Part shown: piece after piece, positions 52,936 through 61,863 of the stretch
Position numbering within the stretch: the stretch's first letter is position 1
Layout: every line of letters begins with the position of its first letter
DNA from: Yoonia litorea
GTDB lineage: Bacteria > Pseudomonadota > Alphaproteobacteria > Rhodobacterales > Rhodobacteraceae
Direction of reading: 5' to 3'
Assembly (NCBI RefSeq): GCF_900114675.1
Contig: NZ_FOZM01000005.1
Coordinates: forward strand, 1 to 64,000
DNA: 64,000 nt
Program-made: the position numbers and the translations under genes
Notes under the pieces: generated by a model
Seen by the model: only the letters and a program-made list of their open reading frames with translations
The model's database searches: none
What the model was told of the DNA's origin: nothing

Positions 52936-55300
52936 CGACGCCCATGATGCTGCGCTCGATCTCCGCACGATGACGCCGGACTGGTATGCCCGCGAAACCC
53001 GCCTCGCGCATATGCTGCCTTACGTCAGCCTGGTCGATGACCGCACCGTGCGCACGCGCGTGAACGAGCTTTTCCAGTGTATCCGGCTCGACGGGGTCAA
53101 CAGCTATACGACCGACGATGCCTATCTCGACAAGGTGACCGCGCTCTTCGCCCGCATCATCGCGCAGCTTGGGCCGGAGTTCAGCTACTACGTCCACAAG
53201 GTCTCGAAGGCGATCACGCCGGATCTCGAACCAGTGCGTGAGGACAGTTTTGCTGGAGAAGTTGACCGTCTCTGGCGCGCGAAGCTGGAGACCAGCGGTC
53301 TGCGCGACAAGACCCTGACCCTCACGGTCATCCATCGCCCGCCCCCGAAAAGCGTCCTGCCGCTCCTGAACCGCAGCGCGCCGGATCGCCTCAAGGAAGC
53401 GACCGAGAAGCGCCTTCGCCGATTGGGCGAGGCCGTGAACGTGTTCCTGTCTGGCCTGACGGAGCTTAACCCGCGTGTGCTTTCGGCCAAGTCCGGCGAG
53501 TTGATCGGGTTTCTGGGTGCGCTCAACACCGGCCAGGAACTGCCGCTCTATCCTGCAAACACCTACGGCTTCCTGTCCTTCAATGTCGCCAATACCCGGG
53601 TGACGTTTCAAGGCGATCACTTCGAGCTCTCCGAAGGAGTCGTGGGGCATCGCTACGGCAAGAGTTTCACCATCGGGGAATACTCGGAAGGCACCTCCTG
53701 CACCATGTTCGACATGCTGAACCTGCCTGTCGACATGATCGTCACCCATTCCTTCACGCCGATCAATTCGAACCTCATGGCGGGCCGCATCAAGCGGCAA
53801 AAGCGTCAGATGCAAGCCTCCCAGGATGCGGCCCTGTCGCTGATGGAAGCCCTCGACATTGCTGCCGATGATCTCGAGGCCAAGCGACAGAGCTTCGGCG
53901 AGCACCACATGGTCGTGACCATCTTCTGCGACACGCTGGACGAATTGCAGACGCTGAGCGCCGAGATCGTGAATGCCGCCGCCGCCGAAGGGGTGAAGAT
54001 GATCGGTGAGAGGGTTGCCGCCAAAGCGCACTACCTGAGCCAACATCCCGGAAATCAGCCCAAGCGCGTGCGCGCCAGTGCGATCACCAACCGCAACTTC
54101 GCGGATTTCGCGGCGTTTCATCGGACCCAGCTTGGCAAGCCTGCTGAGAAAACCCCTTGGGGCCGCGTCATCACCTACCTGCCCACGCCCGAGCAGAGCG
54201 CCTATAGGTTTTCCTATCACGAGCAAGGCTCGCCCGACAAAGAACCCACCAGTGGGCATACGCTGATCATGGGACGACCCGGGTCAGGCAAATCGGTCCT
54301 CTCGGCTTTCCTCATGACGCAAGCCCGTCGAGCAGGGGCGCGGATCTTCGTCTTCGACTACCGTCTCGGTATGGAGATGGCGGTCCGCGCCAATGGCGGG
54401 CGCTACGCGTCTTTGAAAGCCGGACAACCCACCGGCCTAAACCCGCTCTGGACAGAGACCGATGCCCGCGGCACCGCCTGGCTGTCGGATTGGCTCTCCA
54501 CCCTGCTCTACCGTGCCGACAAGCCGCTCACACCTGCCCAGACCAACCGCATCCAGGAGGTCGTGCGTCAGAATGCGCAGGCAACGAACCCAGCCTTGCG
54601 AAACTGGCGCGACTTCGCATCTCTGTTTGTGTCCACCGATGATGGCGGCGATCTGCACCAGCGCCTGCTCGAGTGGACCGAAGAGGGCCGCTACGGCTGG
54701 ATTTTCGGACAGACGCTGGAAGACACCTTCTCGCTGAAGGGCGATGTGGTGGGCTTCGATCTCACCGGCATTCTCGACAGCGAGGCCGAGAAGGAGCGGA
54801 TGGCGGTCCTCTCCTATCTCTTCCGCCGGGTCGAGCGCGAGATCGAGGACCGCCGCCCCACCATCATCGTCATCGACGAGGCCTGGAAGGCGCTCGACAA
54901 CGCGTATTTCGCCGAGCGGCTGTCGAACTGGCTCGTGACCGCGCGCAAGCAGAACACCGTTGCGGTAATGATGACGCAATACGCCAGCCAGCTCGAACGT
55001 ACCCGGACCGGCAAGACCATCGTCGAGGCAGTGCCCACGCAAATTCTGCTTCCGAACATCCGCGCGCATGCCGCCGATTACGCGATGCTGAATCTCTACG
55101 AGAAAGAACTCGACGTGCTGCTCAACACCGGCAGCGACAGCCGTCTCGCCCTCATACGTGACGACCAGGGTTCCATCGTGGTCGATGCTAATCTGAGCGC
55201 CCTCGGGCCAAATCTCACCATCCTCGGCGGCATGGAAAAAGGCGAAGCGCTCGTCGGCGCCGATTACCGCGACCGCCCTGACTTCTGGAGGCTTTCATGA
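52910..55300 (+). CDS. virB4: VirB4 ATPase
   Basis: 796 residues (ATG 52925 is an alternative start). CagE/TrbE N-terminal domain, Walker A GRPGSGKSVLSAF (about residues 454-461), Walker B IIVIDEAWKAL (about 652). It powers assembly of the pilus and channel. Its stop overlaps the next small lipoprotein start by four bases. One of the best-conserved T4SS genes. Confidence 0.95.
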   Translation: MAGTAMPRDDAHDAALDLRTMTPDWYARETRLAHMLPYVSLVDDRTVRTRVNELFQCIRLDGVNSYTTDDAYLDKVTALFARIIAQLGPEFSYYVHKVSKAITPDLEPVREDSFAGEVDRLWRAKLETSGLRDKTLTLTVIHRPPPKSVLPLLNRSAPDRLKEATEKRLRRLGEAVNVFLSGLTELNPRVLSAKSGELIGFLGALNTGQELPLYPANTYGFLSFNVANTRVTFQGDHFELSEGVVGHRYGKSFTIGEYSEGTSCTMFDMLNLPVDMIVTHSFTPINSNLMAGRIKRQKRQMQASQDAALSLMEALDIAADDLEAKRQSFGEHHMVVTIFCDTLDELQTLSAEIVNAAAAEGVKMIGERVAAKAHYLSQHPGNQPKRVRASAITNRNFADFAAFHRTQLGKPAEKTPWGRVITYLPTPEQSAYRFSYHEQGSPDKEPTSGHTLIMGRPGSGKSVLSAFLMTQARRAGARIFVFDYRLGMEMAVRANGGRYASLKAGQPTGLNPLWTETDARGTAWLSDWLSTLLYRADKPLTPAQTNRIQEVVRQNAQATNPALRNWRDFASLFVSTDDGGDLHQRLLEWTEEGRYGWIFGQTLEDTFSLKGDVVGFDLTGILDSEAEKERMAVLSYLFRRVEREIEDRRPTIIVIDEAWKALDNAYFAERLSNWLVTARKQNTVAVMMTQYASQLERTRTGKTIVEAVPTQILLPNIRAHAADYAMLNLYEKELDVLLNTGSDSRLALIRDDQGSIVVDANLSALGPNLTILGGMEKGEALVGADYRDRPDFWRLS

Positions 55301-55464
55301 TCCGTACCCTGTTTCTTCTCGCAGCGCTCGGCGCTTTGGCCTCCTGCGCCCAGTACCAGGAGCCGCAGGCCAATTGCTTCACCTTCCTGGCCTCGACGGC
55401 ACCCACAGCACCTGATTGCACCTTCACGCCCCTTGGCGCGCCGGAGGGCGGCATTGAAGTCTAA
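55297..55464 (+). CDS. Small lipoprotein, VirB7-like
   Basis: 55 residues, easily missed because of its size. Signal RTLFLLAALGALASC with lipobox ASC, mature part with two further Cys (ANCFTF and PDCTFTP). VirB7 lipoproteins stabilise VirB9 through a disulfide and are of this size. VirB7 usually sits before virB8; here it is between virB4 and the transglycosylase hybrid. ATGA overlap with virB4. No other VirB7 candidate exists in the window. Confidence 0.7.
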   Translation: MIRTLFLLAALGALASCAQYQEPQANCFTFLASTAPTAPDCTFTPLGAPEGGIEV

Positions 55465-56608
55465 ACTGCCCCATATCCTCGTGCTTTGCCTGCTGCCCGG
55501 CATCGCCCTTTCCCAAGGCGTGCCGACCAATGACAGCGGGCTGACCGCGCGCGATATCGTCGAGACCGGAGATCGCGAGACCGACCTTGCGATCCAGGCG
55601 GACAAGCTGTCCGTGCGCGAACTCATCGCCGAGATCGAGCGGGAGCAACTGGAAACCTTGCAACGCATCCTCGATGCCCAAACCAGCTTCGGCGGTCAGG
55701 GACTGCCGGCGATGGTCTCGGGCCTGGAAAGCGGCAGCGGCGATCCGGACCGTTCCGTGGAAGCCGTCTATGGCACGGGCGAGATCGATCCCAATCCCGG
55801 CGGCGCGCAGATGTTCGGGGATGCGGCAGAAAACATCGAGCAGCTCATCATCCGGGTGGCCCAGGAAACCAGCGGTTTCGCGGGCGTGGGCCGCGCGGGC
55901 CTCTCCCCCGTTCAATGGCGCGCGTTGTTGCAGGCGCTCATCTGGCAGGAAAGCCGCTTCACCATCGGTGCGCGCTCGCCTGTCGGGGCCTTTGGCCTCA
56001 CCCAGATCATGCCCGGCACGGCCAGCGATCTCGGCATCAACCCGGAATATTATGACAGCCCCTACCTGCAGGTGCATGGCGGCGCGCGGTACCTGGCGGC
56101 CCAGCTCAACACCTTTGACGGCAATATCATCAACGCCCTCGCGGCCTACAACGCCGGACCCGGTCGCGTGTTCGAATATGGGGGCGTACCGCCCTTCCGC
56201 GAGACGCAGCACTACGTCCAGGTCATCCCCGAACGCTACAATCTCTATCTGGGCCGCATCGGCGGGATCGAAGCGCTCGGCACAATCGACCCCGCGTTAC
56301 TGGCCAATGCCAACCTCTCGCTGACCGGGCACGGCGCGGCCTTCTATGGCAACAACGCGCCCGCCGCGATCCGACGGGCCGCCCTGCGAATCCAAGACAT
56401 CGTGCAGCGAATTTCCGAAACCGAAGACGTGCAGGAAAGCATCGCGCTCAACACCTATGCCCGCGCCGAACTCGTGCGTCTCGTCGCGGCCCGTATTCGG
56501 CTTCAAGCGGCGCGAACCCGCGTTCTCTCCGCCGAAGAGCTGGCCCAGGCCAGCGCCCGTATTGCCGAAGGCGCGTTCATGGACTTCACGATCAGGGAGA
56601 TAGACTGA
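55454..56608 (+). CDS. VirB5-like protein with inserted lytic transglycosylase domain
   Basis: 384 residues, TTG start with GGAGGGCGGCA upstream. Signal peptide; about 90 residues of helix resembling the N-terminus of the next gene (both begin QGVP-V/T-x-D after the signal); a complete SLT domain about residues 140-270 (WQESRFTIGARSPVGAFGLT, then AAYNAGPGRVFEYGG); and a C-terminal LNTYARAELVRLVAARIRLQ...FMDFTIREI that matches the end of the next gene (LNTRVTAELAIALVAMWQLE...FMDFTLPDL). It is therefore a VirB5-type scaffold carrying a wall-cutting domain. Confidence 0.78.
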   Translation: MKSKLPHILVLCLLPGIALSQGVPTNDSGLTARDIVETGDRETDLAIQADKLSVRELIAEIEREQLETLQRILDAQTSFGGQGLPAMVSGLESGSGDPDRSVEAVYGTGEIDPNPGGAQMFGDAAENIEQLIIRVAQETSGFAGVGRAGLSPVQWRALLQALIWQESRFTIGARSPVGAFGLTQIMPGTASDLGINPEYYDSPYLQVHGGARYLAAQLNTFDGNIINALAAYNAGPGRVFEYGGVPPFRETQHYVQVIPERYNLYLGRIGGIEALGTIDPALLANANLSLTGHGAAFYGNNAPAAIRRAALRIQDIVQRISETEDVQESIALNTYARAELVRLVAARIRLQAARTRVLSAEELAQASARIAEGAFMDFTIREID

Positions 56609-57417
56609 TGAGAGATTTACTCGTGAGGATGGCATTGGCCACGACGCTTGGGATCGGTCTGCATCTCGGCACCCTGTCCGCTGCCGTGGCGCAAGGTGTG
56701 CCGGTCGTCGATACCCAGAACATCGCACAAAACATCCAGCAGCTCCGGCAGATGATCGAGGACGAGATCCTGCAAAACGAGCAGCTGACGCAGCTCCGCG
56801 AACAGCTTGCCACACTCACGGATCAACTCGCGGAGCTGCAACGAACCTATGAAGCCCTGACCCGCCTTGCCGAACTTCCCGAGATTATCCGCACCGAGAT
56901 GGAGGACGAGCTCAATGGCCTGCTCGACCAAGAGTTCGGCGACATCCTTGCGACGATTGAGGCCATCAAGACGGGGGATTTCTCTGGCCTGTCGGGCTCC
57001 GGCGCGGGCGAGATCGAAACACAGATGGACCGGGTCCTGGCCGATCTCGGCTTTGACGATGACACGCTCTCGGAAATGGCCACCAGCGGCAATCCCGGCG
57101 CCAACCGCGTGGCGACACAAGCCACAACCGGCGCTCTCGTCTCGGCCGCGGCTCAAAACAGCTATGAGGATGCCGGCCAGTCGCTGGAACGCGTCGACCG
57201 GCTGGTCGGGCTGATCGATGACATGGATGAACTGAAGGAAAGCGTCGATCTCAACACACGCGTGACGGCGGAACTGGCGATCGCGCTCGTCGCCATGTGG
57301 CAGCTCGAAGCCGTACAAACGGTGGGTGATGGCACGGGCGGCGTAATTGATGCCGCCACCATTGCCGAAGAACAGCGGTTCATGGATTTCACCTTGCCGG
57401 ACCTGCGGGCTGATTAG
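56608..57417 (+). CDS. virB5: VirB5/TrbJ-like pilus-tip protein
   Basis: 269 residues. Signal peptide (ending AVAQ), long coiled coil (residues 35-95: NIQQLRQMIEDEILQNEQLT, LREQLATLTDQLAEL), then a mid region with Gly-rich linker and a C-terminal helix. Fits VirB5/TrbJ minor pilin, found at pilus tips and used for contact. Its start overlaps the preceding stop (TGATG). The C-terminus is shared with the preceding hybrid gene. Confidence 0.8.
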   Translation: MRDLLVRMALATTLGIGLHLGTLSAAVAQGVPVVDTQNIAQNIQQLRQMIEDEILQNEQLTQLREQLATLTDQLAELQRTYEALTRLAELPEIIRTEMEDELNGLLDQEFGDILATIEAIKTGDFSGLSGSGAGEIETQMDRVLADLGFDDDTLSEMATSGNPGANRVATQATTGALVSAAAQNSYEDAGQSLERVDRLVGLIDDMDELKESVDLNTRVTAELAIALVAMWQLEAVQTVGDGTGGVIDAATIAEEQRFMDFTLPDLRAD

Positions 57418-57514
57418 GGCGTTTCGAAATTGACCCAGAATATCAAATATCGGTTTTCGCGTTCGAGCGCAGCGAGAGGCAGCGAAGAACCGATGCCGCT
57501 TGTTTCGAAACGCC
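57418..57514 (+). repeat. 97-bp structured inverted repeat between virB5 and virB8
   Basis: GGCGTTTCGAAA (57418-57429) and its perfect complement TTTCGAAACGCC (57503-57514) enclose a second imperfect stem (ATCGGTTTTCGC near 57450 and GCGAAGAACCGAT near 57483). The whole could fold into a long RNA hairpin. It fills most of the 114-bp gap, the largest gap in the operon. No T-run follows, so attenuation or RNA stability is more likely than termination. A short palindromic mobile element is possible. Confidence 0.55.
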
Positions 57515-57531
57515 GAGCGGGGGCATGACGG

Positions 57532-58185
57532 GTGGCAACTGAACAAGAGATCATCGAAGAAGAGTTGGTCTATGGGGCGCTGCGCCGCGAACGGCTCTGG
57601 CAGCGCCTTGGGCTCATCGGCCTCATCTTCGGCATCCTCGGATGCCTGAGCGCGGCGGCTGTTGCGATCCTCGATGTCGATCCGCCGCCTGTGGTCGTGC
57701 CCTATGATCCCGCCACCGGCTTTGCCCTGCCCGAGGCTTCAGTGGGCGCGACGTCGGTCACTGCCAACCAAGCCATTATTGAGGCCGAAGTCTTCCGCTA
57801 CGTGACCGACCGCGAGGTCTACAACCAGCTCGACAACGATCTGCGCATCCGCAACGTCCTGCGCCGCTCGGACGGAGCTGCCGAGAGCGGGCTGCGCCAG
57901 ATCTGGAACAGCGCCAATGAGAACTACCCGCCGACGGTCTATGGCCCCAATGCGCGGCTCGACGTGGAGATCCTCAGCATCAACCGGATCGGAACCAACC
58001 GCGCGACGGTCCGCCTGCGCAAGCGCCTGACATCTATCAACGGCGTCCAAACCGGGCTTTTCACCGCCACGCTTCTCTTCGAGTTCCGCCCCGAAACCCG
58101 CCGCTCCATCGATGAGGTCTGGACCAACCCTTTCGGCTTCACGGTCCTCGAATATTCCATCCGCTCCGACAGATTGGAGAATTGA
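57532..58185 (+). CDS. virB8: VirB8 inner membrane core protein
   Basis: 217 residues, GTG start. Short cytoplasmic tail, one helix (LGLIGLIFGILGCLSAAAVAIL, about residues 25-46), periplasmic VirB8 domain with EAEVFRYVTDREVYNQL and VEILSINRIGTNRATVRL. It is a scaffold joining inner-membrane parts to VirB9/B10. Stop overlaps virB9. Confidence 0.9.
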   Translation: MATEQEIIEEELVYGALRRERLWQRLGLIGLIFGILGCLSAAAVAILDVDPPPVVVPYDPATGFALPEASVGATSVTANQAIIEAEVFRYVTDREVYNQLDNDLRIRNVLRRSDGAAESGLRQIWNSANENYPPTVYGPNARLDVEILSINRIGTNRATVRLRKRLTSINGVQTGLFTATLLFEFRPETRRSIDEVWTNPFGFTVLEYSIRSDRLEN

Positions 58186-58883
58186 ATTTGTACCCAGTTC
58201 GACTTGTCATACTCCTAATTGCCCTTTTGCCCGGCCTTGCCATCGCAGAAGCCATCCCGCGTGGCGGTCCCAATGACAATCGGGTGCGGCTGGCAACATA
58301 TCAAGAAGGTCAGGTCTACCGGCTCAGCGTGTCGCTCACCCATGTGACCACCGTCGAGTTTGGCGAGGGCGAAAGCATCCGCTCGATCATTGCAGGCGAC
58401 ACGGAGGGCTTCGAGATTGACGGCGTACCCGGCGGTCAGGCCTTCGCGATCAAGCCTGTCGCGCGCGGGGTGCATACCAATGTGACCGTCTACACGAACA
58501 GGCGCAGTTATTACTTCAACGTCGAGGAGACCCGCAGTCCGACCTTTTACGTGGTCCAGTTCCGCTACCCCGAAGACAATACGCGGCCCACACGTGCCAT
58601 CGCGGCCCAAGCGCCGAACTATAATTACGGTGCCAGCGCGCGGACCGAGTTCACCCCCACCCGTGTCTGGGATGACGGGACGTTTACGTATTTCGAATTT
58701 TCGCGGAACGCGCCGGTGCCTGCTATCTTCCGCTACGCCAATGGCCGTGAGCGCACGGTCAACACGCAAGCCACCGAGGACGGCGTGATTCGGGTTTCAG
58801 GCGTGAACCGACAATGGGTGCTGCGGATCGGGGAGGAGGTGGTCTGCATCGAGGCCACCCCACCTGCGGGGGTAGGCTCATGA
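58182..58883 (+). CDS. virB9: VirB9 outer-membrane core protein
   Basis: 233 residues. Signal peptide LVILLIALLPGLAIAEA, N-terminal domain and C-terminal VirB9 domain (NYNYGASARTEFTPTRVWDD, TYFEFSRNAPVPAIF, NGRERTVNTQATEDGVIRV). TTG 58182 overlaps virB8; TTG 58188 fits the GGAG spacing better. Part of the outer-membrane ring with VirB7 and VirB10. Overlaps virB10 by four bases. Confidence 0.93.
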   Translation: MNLYPVRLVILLIALLPGLAIAEAIPRGGPNDNRVRLATYQEGQVYRLSVSLTHVTTVEFGEGESIRSIIAGDTEGFEIDGVPGGQAFAIKPVARGVHTNVTVYTNRRSYYFNVEETRSPTFYVVQFRYPEDNTRPTRAIAAQAPNYNYGASARTEFTPTRVWDDGTFTYFEFSRNAPVPAIFRYANGRERTVNTQATEDGVIRVSGVNRQWVLRIGEEVVCIEATPPAGVGS

Positions 58884-60259
58884 GCGATACTGGAAACGCA
58901 GACCTCGAGAAACGCCTCGCTGCCCTCGAGCAAGGCAAAGGCGCGAGCTCACCCCCTGCCCCACGGCGCTCACCACTGCTCGCTTTGGTCGTCGTCCTCG
59001 CGATTGGCGCGGGAGGTGCATTGCTCTATCTCCTGTCCCAACCCGAGGAAGAGGTAGCCCTGCCTACGGCCACGCCGGACGTGTTCCAGAACGAAGGCGA
59101 CGGCTTCGGCGCCATCGAAACCCTCCCCCCGCCTGAGCCAGAGGTGGTTCTGGTCTCGCCCGAGCCTGTGGATCCGAATGCAGAGCTTCTGGCTCAGCTC
59201 GAAGCCCTGCAGGCCCAGATCGAGGAATTGCGCAATGCGCCCGAGCCAGTGGTGGAAGAAGATACCGCAGCCGCCGAAGCCATCGATGCGCTGACAGCGC
59301 AAATCGCCGCCCTGCAGTCCGCCTCGGAAGCCGCACAGCAGCAGTTTCGTGATGAACTCACGGCGCGCGATCGCGAGCTCGAGCAACTCCGCATGGACCT
59401 CGAACTCGCGCAGCTCGAGGCCAACCGACCGCTGCCCGCACCCATTGGGCCCACTGAGGACGAGTTGCGGGCGCGGGAAGAAGAACGGCTCCGCCGCGAG
59501 GAAGAAGCACGACGGCTCGCGGAACTTGAACGCCGCGCGGCCGAGGAGCGTGCGTTTCAGGAACGACGCATCACCTCGCCTACCATCGCCTTTGGCGGCA
59601 CGTCAGGTGCTAATGAGACGGCGCTGACCGAGCGCACCTTCGGCGAGGTGACGGATTTCGTGCTGAACGGCGCGCTGCCCACTTCGGTGACGCAAGCTGA
59701 GGTCATCGCCAATCCGTCCAACACCATCATCCAGGGCACGATGATCCAAGCCGTCATGGAAACCGCCCTCGACAGCTCCCTGCCCGGCCAGACCCGCGCC
59801 GTCGTCTCAGAAGATGTCTTCAGTTTCGATGGCTCCCGCCTCTTGATCCCGCGCGGGTCCCGTCTGATCGGGCGCTATCGCTCTGGCGTCGATATCGCGC
59901 AGCGCCGGGTCACCATCGCCTGGGACCGGATCATTCTGCCCGACAACCAGACGATCCAGATCAGTTCCTTCGGGGGCGATGAACTTGGCCGCTCCGGCGT
60001 CACCGGCTTTGTCGACACGCGCTTTGATGAGCGCTTTGGCTCGGCGGCGTTGATTTCACTGATCTCCGCCGCGCCAAGCGCCGCCGCTGCAAATGTGCAG
60101 GATGAAACCGCCGCGGATGTGCTCGAAGACGTGGGCGATGATCTGGCAGATGCCACGGACAGCGTGATTGGTGACTACCTTTCGATCGGTCCCGTCATCT
60201 ATGTCGACCAGGGCGCGCGCGTCACAGTGATGGTCGACCGCGATCTGGAGATCTTCTGA
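58880..60259 (+). CDS. virB10: VirB10 envelope-spanning protein
   Basis: 459 residues. Cytoplasmic start, one helix (LLALVVVLAIGAGGALLYLL), then a long Glu/Ala-rich coiled region (about 85-235, including many EELRAREEERLRREEE-like repeats), then the C-terminal VirB10/TrbI barrel (FVLNGALPTSVTQAEV, GRYRSGVDIAQRRV, IQISSFGGDELGRSGVTG). Start ATG 58880 overlaps virB9 stop. It senses ATP use and gates the channel. Confidence 0.95.
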   Translation: MSDTGNADLEKRLAALEQGKGASSPPAPRRSPLLALVVVLAIGAGGALLYLLSQPEEEVALPTATPDVFQNEGDGFGAIETLPPPEPEVVLVSPEPVDPNAELLAQLEALQAQIEELRNAPEPVVEEDTAAAEAIDALTAQIAALQSASEAAQQQFRDELTARDRELEQLRMDLELAQLEANRPLPAPIGPTEDELRAREEERLRREEEARRLAELERRAAEERAFQERRITSPTIAFGGTSGANETALTERTFGEVTDFVLNGALPTSVTQAEVIANPSNTIIQGTMIQAVMETALDSSLPGQTRAVVSEDVFSFDGSRLLIPRGSRLIGRYRSGVDIAQRRVTIAWDRIILPDNQTIQISSFGGDELGRSGVTGFVDTRFDERFGSAALISLISAAPSAAAANVQDETAADVLEDVGDDLADATDSVIGDYLSIGPVIYVDQGARVTVMVDRDLEIF

Positions 60260-60263
60260 GCCC

Positions 60264-61250
60264 ATGTCGCTGAGCTATCTCCAGACCTCGCTTGATCGGA
60301 TCGATGCCGCCGCCCGCGACGATGTCATCGAGATCTGTATCAATCCCGATGGCAGCTGCTGGGGAGAATTCCAGGGCGATCACTTCATGCGGAGACTGGA
60401 CCAAGCGTTGACCGCAACCGAAGTGAAGGACCTTGGCAACCAGATCGCCTCCTCCGCCAACACCACCATGAGCAAAGACCGCCCCATTGTCTCGGTCTCG
60501 ATCACCTACAAGGGGCGGCCAATCCGGGCGCAGGTCATCACTCCGCCCGCCGTGCTCTCGGCCATGTCGATCAGCCTGCGGTTTTTCTCAAGCCTGCCGC
60601 TCGACGGGATCGCGCTTGATTTCCTCTATGGCAAAGAGCGCAAGCTGGAAGAACTCCGCCTCGAGAAAACCCGCGAACTGCGCGAGGTGGTGGCCGCGGG
60701 TGTGATCGACGATGCGCTGGCCTTTTGCGTCGACAACAAGCTTAACATGATTGTCTCGGGCGGCACCTCCACCGGCAAGACCGTGGCCGCGCGCAAGATC
60801 CTCTCGCACGTGCCGACCGAAGAACGCATCGTCACCATCGAGGAAGCCGCCGAGCTTCTGCCGACCCAGCCAAATGCCGTCACCCTCATCGCCAATCGCG
60901 ACGCGGAATTCCAGACCGCCGATGTTTTGCTCACCGCAACGTTGCGCATGCGCCCGGATCGCATCATCCTCGGCGAGGTGCGCGGCAAGGAGGCCATGAC
61001 CTTCCTCGAAGCGATCAATACTGGCCATGGCGGGTCCATGACCACGCTGCACGCCGAAACACCGCAACTCGCCGTGCAGCGGCTCGCGATCGCGGCACTC
61101 AAGACCGAAATCCCTATGACCTATGCCGACATGATCCAGTACATCGAAAATTCCATCGATGTGATCATCCAGGCCGGTCGCCACGACGGCCGGCGCGGCA
61201 TCACCGAATTTTACCTCCCCGGCGCAGACCAGATCGGAGCTTCCCAATGA
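60264..61250 (+). CDS. virB11: VirB11 ATPase
   Basis: 328 residues, hexameric GspE-type ATPase. Walker A GGTSTGKTVAARK (about residues 166-178), Asp box ERIVTIEEAAEL, Walker B/ILGEVRGKEAM, His box NTGHGGSMTTLHAE. Four bases after virB10. Its stop overlaps the DUF4177 gene. Drives pilus assembly and substrate transfer. Confidence 0.95.
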   Translation: MSLSYLQTSLDRIDAAARDDVIEICINPDGSCWGEFQGDHFMRRLDQALTATEVKDLGNQIASSANTTMSKDRPIVSVSITYKGRPIRAQVITPPAVLSAMSISLRFFSSLPLDGIALDFLYGKERKLEELRLEKTRELREVVAAGVIDDALAFCVDNKLNMIVSGGTSTGKTVAARKILSHVPTEERIVTIEEAAELLPTQPNAVTLIANRDAEFQTADVLLTATLRMRPDRIILGEVRGKEAMTFLEAINTGHGGSMTTLHAETPQLAVQRLAIAALKTEIPMTYADMIQYIENSIDVIIQAGRHDGRRGITEFYLPGADQIGASQ

Positions 61251-61441
61251 AGACCTTTGAATACGATATCTTGTCCTTTCCCATGACCCGTAAGACCAGC
61301 CTTGCCGACATGCAGGCCAGCCTGAATGCCAAAGGTGCAGAAGGCTGGGAGGTCGTCTCGATCAGCTCCTCAGAATTCGCCAACGTGGGACACACAGTCT
61401 TCCTGAAGCGTGAGACCACACCCGTCGGAGCGACAGCATGA
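61247..61441 (+). CDS. DUF4177 small protein
   Basis: 64 residues: MKTFEYDILSFPMTRKTS, LNAKGAEGWEVVSISS, HTVFLKRE. This matches DUF4177, a small beta-rich fold of unknown function. ATGA-type overlaps on both sides (virB11 and next gene) show it is a real part of the operon. Possibly a chaperone or lid for a neighbouring component. Confidence 0.8.
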   Translation: MKTFEYDILSFPMTRKTSLADMQASLNAKGAEGWEVVSISSSEFANVGHTVFLKRETTPVGATA

Positions 61442-61851
61442 GGCAGGCGGGCTGTACCCTCGTAGTGACTGCGCTGGTTCTGGGCCTGACATCGGCACCC
61501 GGCTTCGCTGAGCGCAATCTGGTGCCGACCCTCGATCGCAGCTTCAACGTCTGTCCGGACCGGCCCGCCGAGCCCGTCTGGATGCAAGAAATCCCCCTGC
61601 GCCAAGCCTATCAGCGCGTATTGGTCCAGGACATCTACCGCGCCCAAAACCTCGAGCGCGTCGTTGAGAGCGGCAACTGCGATTGCGAGACCCGCTTCCC
61701 ATCTTGGGACGCAGCCGAGGCGGTGTTTCGCGAGGTGCACGCGAGTGACGAACGATGGGAAATGCTGGAAGCATCCGACGCCTACAATCGGCGCGCCAAC
61801 GAAGTTCGCCTCGAAGCCAAAGCCATCTGCGAAGCCGCGGGCAATTGGTGA
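61438..61851 (+). CDS. Secreted protein of unknown function in the virB operon
   Basis: 137 residues. Signal peptide CTLVVTALVLGLTSAPGFA, mature part with four Cys (NVCPDRP, GNCDCETRFPSW, AICEAAGNW). Not recognised by name, but the W/C pattern looks like a conserved family near virB6 in related plasmids. May be an entry-exclusion or pore-associated protein; unproven. Confidence 0.65.
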   Translation: MRQAGCTLVVTALVLGLTSAPGFAERNLVPTLDRSFNVCPDRPAEPVWMQEIPLRQAYQRVLVQDIYRAQNLERVVESGNCDCETRFPSWDAAEAVFREVHASDERWEMLEASDAYNRRANEVRLEAKAICEAAGNW

Positions 61852-61863
61852 GGCAGCCCCGGT

